Assembly (NCBI GenBank): GCA_946402905.1
Contig: CAMIYC010000003.1
Coordinates: forward strand, 1-64,000
Source: an uncultured Prevotellaceae bacterium
Lineage (GTDB): Bacteria; Bacteroidota; Bacteroidia; Bacteroidales; Bacteroidaceae
DNA length: 64,000 nt
Direction of reading: 5' to 3'
The notes beneath the pieces were generated by a model. It did no database searches, had not been told where the DNA came from, and saw only the letters and a list, made by a program, of their open reading frames with translations. Below, piece by piece: positions 55,884 to 62,049 of the stretch (position 1 is its first letter; the number at the start of each line of letters is the position of its first letter). A program made the position numbers and the translations under genes.

Positions 55884-55922
55884 CAACCAATTCCGAGCAA
55901 TGAAGAAAATCATCCATTCGAA

Positions 55923-56759
55923 ATGAACAAACCAAAACCAAGAACCATCCTCTTTTACCTGCTATTCTGCCTGTTCATGACCATCACCACAAACTCACGG
56001 GCTCAGGAACCCATGGGACGAATGATGGACGAACCATACATCAGTGACACCAGCACAGCACCCACCATCAATGACGGCACCATAGAAACCATCACCGTCA
56101 ACGGTGTGTCGTTCAACATGATCAGAGTCAATGGAGGCTCATTCACCATGGGAGGTACCGAAGAACAAGGAACTGACGCCGAAATCGACGAAATTCCGGC
56201 ACACGTCACTACCGTGGACAACTTCCTCATCGGAGAAACGGAGGTGACACAAGAACTTTGGGAAGCCGTCATGGGCAGCAATACCTCACAATATAAAGGA
56301 CCGCAACTGCCCGTGGAAAGCATGAGATACGTAGACTGCGAACTCTTCTTCTTCAAACTCAACTTCCTCACAAGACGTCACTTCCGCCTACCCACAGAGG
56401 CGGAATGGGAGTTCGCCGCAAGAGGGGGAAACAAAGCTACGCCCACCAAATACGCCGGCAGCGACGACTATGACGCCGTGGCATGGTATTGCAACAACAG
56501 TGGCAACAGACCACACGAGGTGAAAACCAAAGCACCCAACGAACTGGGAATCTACGACATGAGCGGAAATGTCGATGAATGGTGCGCCGACACTTGGGAC
56601 AGCTATGACCCGGAGCGCAAAGGAAATGCCAACCCCGCATTCAAAGTCAGGCGCGGAGGAGGATTCCTCGACTTCGCCAAGCACCTCCGCGTATCTGACC
56701 GCAGGGGATGCTCCGAGCAAATGTGGCACAACGATATAGGACTGCGCCTCGCAGAATAA
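55923..56759 (+). CDS. Exported formylglycine-generating-enzyme-like protein
   Basis: A 278-residue protein with signal peptide or membrane anchor (ILFYLLFCLFMTITTNSRAQ). The FGE/SUMF1 C-type-lectin-like fold is shown by MIRVNGGSFTMGGTEEQGTD, IGETEVTQELWEAVMGSN, FRLPTEAEWEFAARGG, NELGIYDMSGNVDEWCADTW and VRRGGGF. True FGEs have two catalytic cysteines in a C-terminal RYCxAAR-like motif; here that part reads LRVSDRRGCSEQM, so sulfatase activation is doubtful. Many Bacteroidetes relatives are of unknown function. It converges on the transposase gene and ends 8 bp before a REP sequence. Confidence 0.87.
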   Translation: MNKPKPRTILFYLLFCLFMTITTNSRAQEPMGRMMDEPYISDTSTAPTINDGTIETITVNGVSFNMIRVNGGSFTMGGTEEQGTDAEIDEIPAHVTTVDNFLIGETEVTQELWEAVMGSNTSQYKGPQLPVESMRYVDCELFFFKLNFLTRRHFRLPTEAEWEFAARGGNKATPTKYAGSDDYDAVAWYCNNSGNRPHEVKTKAPNELGIYDMSGNVDEWCADTWDSYDPERKGNANPAFKVRRGGGFLDFAKHLRVSDRRGCSEQMWHNDIGLRLAE

Positions 56760-56767
56760 AAATGCCA

Positions 56768-56794
56768 GGAATCAGAGGGACAGGTTTTTGATTC
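56768..56794. repeat. REP-like inverted repeat, left
   Basis: 27 bp starting GGAATCAGAGGGACAGG and ending TTTTTGATTC; it is the exact reverse complement of 57671-57697. It also folds alone (GAATCA/TGATTC stem), the usual form of a REP bound by its transposase. Confidence 0.88.
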
Positions 56795-56810
56795 TTAGCA
56801 TAAAAAGCAA

Positions 56811-57608
56811 CTATCCTTTCTTGTCAAGTTTGTAGATTTGTGTGTATGAAAGACCTGTGACTCGTGACATTTGTCGTGGTCCGGCACCAAGTTCCGACAT
56901 CACTTCCCAAGCAATTTCTTTCCGCCTTTCTTTTGAGAATAACTGGAAATCTGCCATGCCTCTTATTCCGCACTTTATCATAATCATTTGCCGAACTGTT
57001 TCATCGGCTATAATCTTACGCCCATCCAATTCCATGCAAACAATGTCATCTGGTAAAGGCATATTCACCCAGGCTGTGAGCTCGTCAAATCCGAATCTGT
57101 TGATGGCGGCTTGAATATGGCATACCGATACTGCAGATTGGCCAAGATAATCGTTTCTCCAACTGCTATACTCATATTCCTCCGCTTTCGATACAAGACC
57201 TGCCTTTACAGGATTCTGATGGATATAACGGAAGAGTGTCATATAATACTCGGGGCTGTTGCATGGCTCGCTCTTGAACCGGTCCTGAAACAAATGGCCG
57301 ATTCGTCCATACTTCTTATTATAGAAAAGAGCATAGCTCGCTGCTATTGACTTCACCACCTCTCCCAAATCCCACTCCTTCTCACATAACAAAAGATGTA
57401 TATGGTTCGGCATCAAACAGTAAGCATGGATATGGGAAGTACATATCCGAGAAGAATGGTCATCGGCAAATCTTGTTTGAACAGTTGACAATATTTTTAT
57501 GAAGGCCCAATAGTCATCCGGTTCTTCAAAAATGTCTTGACGGTTTATACCACGTAACATCACGTGATAAATTCCCGTTTCGCTTCGTTCTCTTCCTTTC
57601 CTTGGCAT
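56811..57608 (-). CDS. REP-associated tyrosine transposase (RAYT, Y1 family)
   Basis: A 265-residue HUH endonuclease of the Y1/IS200-like branch. The metal-binding HUH motif is LMPNHIHLLLCEKE, and the catalytic Tyr is in SPEYYMTLFRYIHQNPVKAG (one of two Tyr). The start (RERSETGIYHVMLRGINRQD) is the family hallmark. A C-terminal helix-turn-helix (EVMSELGAGPRQMSRVTGLS) is present. RAYTs cut single-stranded REP hairpins and are thought to spread REPs rather than themselves. Here 27-bp inverted REP copies flank it at 56768 and 57671. The gene appears intact. Confidence 0.92.
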   Translation of the reverse strand: MPRKGRERSETGIYHVMLRGINRQDIFEEPDDYWAFIKILSTVQTRFADDHSSRICTSHIHAYCLMPNHIHLLLCEKEWDLGEVVKSIAASYALFYNKKYGRIGHLFQDRFKSEPCNSPEYYMTLFRYIHQNPVKAGLVSKAEEYEYSSWRNDYLGQSAVSVCHIQAAINRFGFDELTAWVNMPLPDDIVCMELDGRKIIADETVRQMIMIKCGIRGMADFQLFSKERRKEIAWEVMSELGAGPRQMSRVTGLSYTQIYKLDKKG

Positions 57609-57670
57609 AGCAAAATTCCGCCTTTAGCTTTTTTACAAAAAACGTGATAAGGCGCTATTTATTGCAAAAG

Positions 57671-57697
57671 GAATCAAAAACCTGTCCCTCTGATTCC
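57671..57697. repeat. REP-like inverted repeat, right
   Basis: GAATCAAAAACCTGTCCCTC followed by TGATTCC, the exact complement of 56768-56794. It provides the final codons and stop (57674-57676) of the truncated lipoprotein gene. Confidence 0.88.
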
Positions 57698-58006
57698 AAC
57701 CTGATCTTCACAGAACAGATATAGCTGCTCATTGAGAAATGACATCACCGAGTCTTTCAGTATAATAGGACCAGAAAGAGGAATGTCTATAGAAAATTTT
57801 TCTTTACCGAAAGGTGAGTTACCGACTTCCATCTGTTGGCGTTCTACTATCAACAATTGAGAAGAAGGCTCCTCTTTTATACTATTGCCGCATGCTGCCA
57901 TGGCGAAGATAGCCAGTAAGATTATGGTATAGGCGAAGTGAAAGAGTCTTCTCAGCACAGTAATTAATAGTATTCCAACGCGAATTGTTATGTAGTTGGC
58001 TCTCAT
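57674..58006 (-). pseudogene. Truncated lipoprotein gene (DUF3298-like start) cut by the REP element
   Basis: A 110-residue remnant with signal peptide and lipobox-like IFAMAACGNSIKEEPS. The mature part (FSIDIPLSGPIILKDSVMSF) looks like the opening of a DUF3298/RsiV-like extracytoplasmic domain, which normally continues for over 100 residues. The frame ends VGIRGTGF, encoded by the right REP. The missing 3' part is not on the other side of the transposase element, where the FGE-like gene ends instead, so sequence was lost or rearranged. It lies 11 bp after the DKNYY gene. Confidence 0.7.
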
Positions 58007-58017
58007 AAAATTATGTT

Positions 58018-59193
58018 TTATTGTATTCTTCCATATTTGTCTCTCAAATATTGCTGTAAATCATTTGAGTTTTCACCCTCATATATGCGGTTCTTGTCGA
58101 AGACCGTCCACGAGTCACAATCTTCAAAACCCACTTTTTCAAATGTTGCAGGGTCTGCGCCAGGTATGATAGAGTCTTCATAAAACACATGATATTTGTC
58201 TTTGCCGTACCAGAAATCTGTTCCTCTTGATTCTTTTTTCCCAAGATAGAATTCGTAAAGGTACACTGGTTGAATTGATGAAACATCAGCTTCTTTCACT
58301 AATCTATCATAATACCAAACATGGTCTTTGTCCACATACCAAAATTTACTGTCTTCTAACTGCTTGAATGTATGCGGGTCTGCACCTTCCAATACTTCAA
58401 GTTTATCAGTGTAAACATTCAAGCCGTCGGTTCGAAAATCTCCTATTATTGACAATTGTTTATAATTCTTTATCTTTGTGGCTTTCCACTCATAGTAAGC
58501 TCGATTTTTGTCCTGCCCCACACGAATAAAAACTTCCTTAAACGTTTCTGGGTCTGCCCCCTCTACAATATGGTCTTTATAATACACGCGATATTTGTCG
58601 GCGGCATAATCCCCTTCTCTTGAAATAAAAGGAGTATGATCTTTTATTGGATGAAAACTTTCATAGTCTGCAAGTGGAACAGGAGGATATCCCATATAAT
58701 ATGCATTGTATTTGTCTTTCGCCCATTGCGAATCCTCATCATCGTCATCCCCTATAACGACAAATGTTTTCTTATCTGCCACATGTATGGCTTTTCCATT
58801 CCAGTAAAAGTCTTTTTTATCTTCTGTCAGCCAACCACTATGCACCTTGAATGACTTAGGGTCAATATTTGGAATTATTGAATCAAAATGAAATGCATGG
58901 CTGGCATCGACAGCATAATTTTTACCTAAATATTTGAACGATTTTCCATCTGCTCCCTTGATTTTGTTTCCCTCCAAGAAAGCATAATGAGTATCTCGGC
59001 CATATCCATCACCCAAATCCTCAAAAGTTGCTGGGTCGGCATCTAAAACCGTGACTTTATGCCCACTGGCTTCATTCAACTCGTGAAAAGTCACTTGCTT
59101 ACCGTCATTCTTGTAACCAACGCAGGAAACCAACACCATACAAATGAGGCTTATCGCCACCGTCAAATAAAGTAAACGACTTATCTTTATCAT
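58018..59193 (-). CDS. DKNYY domain lipoprotein
   Basis: A 391-residue lipoprotein (lipobox MVLVSCVGY) built of repeats of about 40 residues with a DKNxxYY theme: KDFYWNGKAIHVADKKTF, KYRVYYKDHIVEGADPETFK, KNRAYYEWKATKIKNYKQ, KDHVWYYDRLVKEADVSS, KYHVFYEDSIIPGADPATF. This is the DKNYY family, of unknown function, found in Bacteroidetes and other bacteria. It is AT-rich compared with the core genes and forms an operon with the truncated gene downstream. Confidence 0.9.
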   Translation of the reverse strand: MIKISRLLYLTVAISLICMVLVSCVGYKNDGKQVTFHELNEASGHKVTVLDADPATFEDLGDGYGRDTHYAFLEGNKIKGADGKSFKYLGKNYAVDASHAFHFDSIIPNIDPKSFKVHSGWLTEDKKDFYWNGKAIHVADKKTFVVIGDDDDEDSQWAKDKYNAYYMGYPPVPLADYESFHPIKDHTPFISREGDYAADKYRVYYKDHIVEGADPETFKEVFIRVGQDKNRAYYEWKATKIKNYKQLSIIGDFRTDGLNVYTDKLEVLEGADPHTFKQLEDSKFWYVDKDHVWYYDRLVKEADVSSIQPVYLYEFYLGKKESRGTDFWYGKDKYHVFYEDSIIPGADPATFEKVGFEDCDSWTVFDKNRIYEGENSNDLQQYLRDKYGRIQ

Positions 59194-59346
59194 ACGTTTT
59201 TCTTATTAAAATATGTTTACCTGCAAAAATAGGAAATATAATGGAACCATCCCTTCTTTTTTGGTATTATTTAACGCAATACCCCTTTTTTCTTGTCAGG
59301 ACTTGTGGAGCAAATGTGGAGCAAATTAGCACCCTATACAAAAGTA

Positions 59347-59389
59347 AAAATCTCGCAAGTTGCTTGTTTTCAGCTTCTTGCGAGATTTT
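59347..59389 (-). terminator. Rho-independent terminator of tRNA-Leu
   Basis: AAAATCTCGCAAG (59347-59359) and its exact complement at 59377-59389 form a 13-bp stem; on the minus strand it is followed by TTTACTTTTG. It lies 17 bp after the tRNA 3' end. Confidence 0.85.
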
Positions 59390-59405
59390 AAATGATTTTT
59401 AAAAG

Positions 59406-59487
59406 TACCCAGAGCCGGGGTCGAACCGGCACGGGTTGCCCCACTGGTGTTTGAGACCAGCGCGTCTACCGATTCCGCCATCTGGGC
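59406..59487 (-). tRNA. tRNA-Leu(CAA)
   Basis: The reverse strand folds into a class II tRNA of 82 nt: acceptor GCCCAGA/TCTGGGT, D-arm with GGTAGACG, anticodon stem CTGGT/ACCAG with loop CTCAAAC giving anticodon CAA, a variable arm TGGGGCAACCCG, and T-arm CCGGTTCGACCCCGG. The 3' CCA is not encoded, as is usual in Bacteroidetes. It reads UUG codons. Confidence 0.95.
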
Positions 59488-59613
59488 TTTTTTCGGTGCA
59501 AAGATACACATATTTTCCGAACTGACAAATTTTTACATGAAAAAACACTAAATTCTTGCTTTTCACGTTAGTATAATGTATACAAGCATGCTTATTTTAA
59601 ATCTGTAGAGACT

Positions 59614-60711
59614 ATGTCGACAAACAACCATCATTTCTGTGTAATTCTCGCCGGAGGAAGAGGCAAAAGACTGTGGCCATGCAGCAGGGTGGGCTATCCC
59701 AAGCAGTTCATCGACTTCTTCGGCACTGGAAGGACACAACTCCAGCAGACCTTCGACAGGTTTGCAAAAATCATACCCACCGAGAATATCTTCGTCACTA
59801 TCAACGACGAGTTCGCACCCATAGCCAAAGAGCAACTCCCCGAACTGCCGGACGACCATTTCCTGGGCGAGCCGGTCAACCGCAACACAGCACCCAGCGT
59901 CACCTGGGCCTGCTACCATATCCTTGGCATCTGCCCCGAAGCCAACATCATCATCACGCCGTCTGACCAGACCGTCATCAACGACAGCGTCTTCCATCAC
60001 GATGTCAAGGAAGCCCTCGATTTCGTCGACGGACATGACGGCATCATCGCCATGGGTGTGCGCCCCTCAAGACCCGAGCCAGGATACGGCTACATACAGA
60101 TGGGCGACCATTGTCCCTGCGGTGAGGACAACCTCTTCACGGTCAAGTCGTTTCTGGAGAAACCGGAGCGCGACTTCGCCCGCATGCTCATGGACAGCGG
60201 CGAGTTTCTGTGGAACACCGGCATCTTCGTCTCACACGTCAGACACATGATCAATCATTTTAAAAAGGTCATGTCGCCTGTATTCCGCCAGATTGAGGCC
60301 GACGGCAAGGCCGGCACCCTCGATGATGAGACCAAGGCCGTGTGGGAGTATTTCCCGCTCTTCCCCAACCTATCCATCGACTACGGCATCCTCGAGAATG
60401 CAGAAAACGTCAATGTCATGCTCTGCGGATTCGGATGGGCCGACATGGGCACGTGGCACTCCATCTACGAGGCTGAGCAGAAATGCGACGGCGACAACGT
60501 AGTGCTCGACAGCGACGTCATCATGGAAGACTGCAAGGGCAATATCATCAAACTGCCAAAAGGCCGGCTGGGTGTCTTCAACGGCCTTGAGGGATTCATC
60601 ATTGCCGAGAAAGACAATGTGCTGATGATATGCCCCAAGGGCGACTCATCAGCACAAGTACGTAAATTTGTCAATGAAGTGCAGATGAAACTCGGCGAAG
60701 AGTTCATCTGA
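59614..60711 (+). CDS. manC: Mannose-1-phosphate guanylyltransferase
   Basis: A 365-residue nucleotidyltransferase making GDP-mannose from GTP and mannose 1-phosphate. The signature is VILAGGRGKRLWPCSRVGYPKQF at residues about 10-30 (shown in part: AGGRGKRLWP), with the sugar-binding VKSFLEKPE near residue 175 and NTGIFVSHV. The bifunctional type has an extra isomerase domain that is absent here. GDP-mannose feeds capsule, LPS and glycoprotein glycans. It stands alone next to tRNA-Leu; no glycan cluster is adjacent. Confidence 0.95.
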   Translation: MSTNNHHFCVILAGGRGKRLWPCSRVGYPKQFIDFFGTGRTQLQQTFDRFAKIIPTENIFVTINDEFAPIAKEQLPELPDDHFLGEPVNRNTAPSVTWACYHILGICPEANIIITPSDQTVINDSVFHHDVKEALDFVDGHDGIIAMGVRPSRPEPGYGYIQMGDHCPCGEDNLFTVKSFLEKPERDFARMLMDSGEFLWNTGIFVSHVRHMINHFKKVMSPVFRQIEADGKAGTLDDETKAVWEYFPLFPNLSIDYGILENAENVNVMLCGFGWADMGTWHSIYEAEQKCDGDNVVLDSDVIMEDCKGNIIKLPKGRLGVFNGLEGFIIAEKDNVLMICPKGDSSAQVRKFVNEVQMKLGEEFI

Positions 60712-60737
60712 GAGCGGACCCGTTTCTCACCAGGGCA

Positions 60738-61136
60738 TCACAAGCTCTGGAATTCAGCGTAGATCTTCGAGGCGATAGCCTTCATCTCCTCATCCTCCAA
60801 TTTCAGTTTCGGATTGGAGAAAAGCATGTCCTTCTCACTCTGCATAGGGATGAGATGGATATGCGCATGAGGTACTTCCAGGCCGAGCACGGCCTGACCC
60901 ACCTTCACACAGGGGAAAGCCCGCTTGATGGCGATGGCCACTTTCTTGGCAAACACCTGAAATGCGGCAATCTCCTCATCGTCCATGTCAAAAATGTAGT
61001 CCACCTCCCGACGTGGGATGACCAGCGTGTGGCCTTTCACCATCGGGTTGATATCAAGGAAAGCGTAAAAGCGATCGCTCTCCGCACATTTGTAGCTGGG
61101 TATCTCGCCAGCGGCGATTTTTGAGAATATACTCAT
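60738..61136 (-). CDS. HIT family hydrolase
   Basis: A 132-residue histidine-triad nucleotide-binding protein. The triad is VPHAHIHLIPM near residue 100, and the N-terminal region is FSKIAAGEIPSYKCAE with the DINPMVKGHTLVIP stretch. Such enzymes hydrolyse nucleoside phosphoramidates. The start complementary to 61134-61136 is chosen because the longer upstream frame only translates octamer repeats. It follows greA, with the composite repeat 61165-61306 between. Confidence 0.95.
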   Translation of the reverse strand: MSIFSKIAAGEIPSYKCAESDRFYAFLDINPMVKGHTLVIPRREVDYIFDMDDEEIAAFQVFAKKVAIAIKRAFPCVKVGQAVLGLEVPHAHIHLIPMQSEKDMLFSNPKLKLEDEEMKAIASKIYAEFQSL

Positions 61137-61164
61137 ATTATTTAGTTGATAAGTTGATACTTCT

Positions 61165-61306
61165 AAGTGACAAGTTGACAAGTTGACGAGTTGACAAGTT
61201 GCTTGTTCCACTCTATTCGGTCTCCCCTCCTTCGGAGGGGCTGGGGGAGGTTATTCCTTCGGAGGGGCTGGGGGAGGTCTTTGGGGGAGGTCTTTGGGGG
61301 AGGTCG
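61165..61306. repeat. Composite intercistronic repeat (12-bp type + GC hairpins + 8-bp array)
   Basis: Read on the minus strand: GACCTCCCCCAAA units next to the greA stop, two CCCCTCC-GAA-GGAGGGG-type hairpins, the ACCGAATAGAGTGGAACAAG spacer, then four to five TTGTCAAC-type octamers leading towards the HIT start. Same design and orientation as 2303-2426 and 16965-17104. Confidence 0.88.
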
Positions 61307-61771
61307 CTAAATAGATATTTTATCGATACGCAGTTTGATGGTGCCGCGGGGTATCTGTATCTCCACGATGTCGCCCACACGCTTGTTGAGCAGCCCCTGT
61401 GCGATGGGGGTCTTGATAGAGATCTTGCCCTCACGCAGGTTGGCCTCATTCTCGCTCACAATCGTATAGCTCATCTTCGCCTTGTTCACCATATTGGTCA
61501 TTTCCACTTTTGAGAGGATCTGCACAGCGTCGGTGCTCAGGCGAGACACGTCCACGATCTTGGCCTCAGAGATGGCCAGCTTCAGACGGTTGATCTTGTC
61601 CTCCAGATGCCCCTGGGCCTCCTTGGCAGCGTCATACTCCGAGTTCTCACTCAAATCACCCTTATCGCGGGCTTCCGCTATGGCGGCCGATGCCTTGGGC
61701 CGCTCCACAGACTCCAAATGTTGGAGTTCGGCTATCAGTTTGTCATAGCCTTCTTGAGACATGTAAGTCAT
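61307..61771 (-). CDS. greA: Transcription elongation factor GreA
   Basis: A 154-residue factor that rescues backtracked RNA polymerase by stimulating transcript cleavage. The coiled-coil N-domain has the acidic tip ARDKGDLSENSEYDAAKEAQ near residues 34-53 and the C-domain has TPIAQGLLNKRVGDIVEIQI. The -7 box TACCTTTG lies at 61981-61974, so the leader is about 195 nt and contains three hairpins. The HIT gene is downstream in the same direction. Confidence 0.97.
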   Translation of the reverse strand: MTYMSQEGYDKLIAELQHLESVERPKASAAIAEARDKGDLSENSEYDAAKEAQGHLEDKINRLKLAISEAKIVDVSRLSTDAVQILSKVEMTNMVNKAKMSYTIVSENEANLREGKISIKTPIAQGLLNKRVGDIVEIQIPRGTIKLRIDKISI

Positions 61772-61830
61772 GATCTTATGATTTTTTGTTTTTTAAAGTT
61801 AATCTAACAGATGATGCAAAAAATGATGAA

Positions 61831-61943
61831 TCCCGACAATTTCGCTCGTCGGAATTCAGACTTCCATTCTTTCACGTTGTTGATGACAGCCAGGATTTTA
61901 GCCGTAAGCGAAAACGGCTCAACTGGAACTAATTCCAGTTGAG
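61831..61943 (-). promoter_or_regulatory. Structured 5' leader of greA
   Basis: In transcription order: a perfect 11-bp hairpin (61943-61933 with 61928-61918, tetraloop), a GCCGT/ACGGC hairpin (61918-61901) next to it, and a looser GTCGGAA-type stem (61854-61831). No T-tract or known riboswitch core is recognised. Confidence 0.55.
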
Positions 61944-61973
61944 TCTCACTGTCTGTCTTGTTATTAGACTTTG

Positions 61974-61981
61974 CAAAGGTA
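61974..61981 (-). promoter_or_regulatory. Putative -7 element for greA
   Basis: On the minus strand TACCTTTG followed by C. The start is about 200 bp downstream, leaving the long structured leader. Confidence 0.55.
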
Positions 61982-62049
61982 GATTATTTTTTCGATTCCG
62001 ACAATCTTTTTTGAAAAAAAATTAAACTTTGAATCCAAATCATCCACCT

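Noticed and set aside
59326..59511. 61-codon frame over the tRNA gene
   Set aside because: Typical false protein from translating a tRNA; the tRNA fold is clear.
61137..61211. N-terminal extension of the HIT protein
   Set aside because: Translated octamer repeat; the family start is the Met at 61136.
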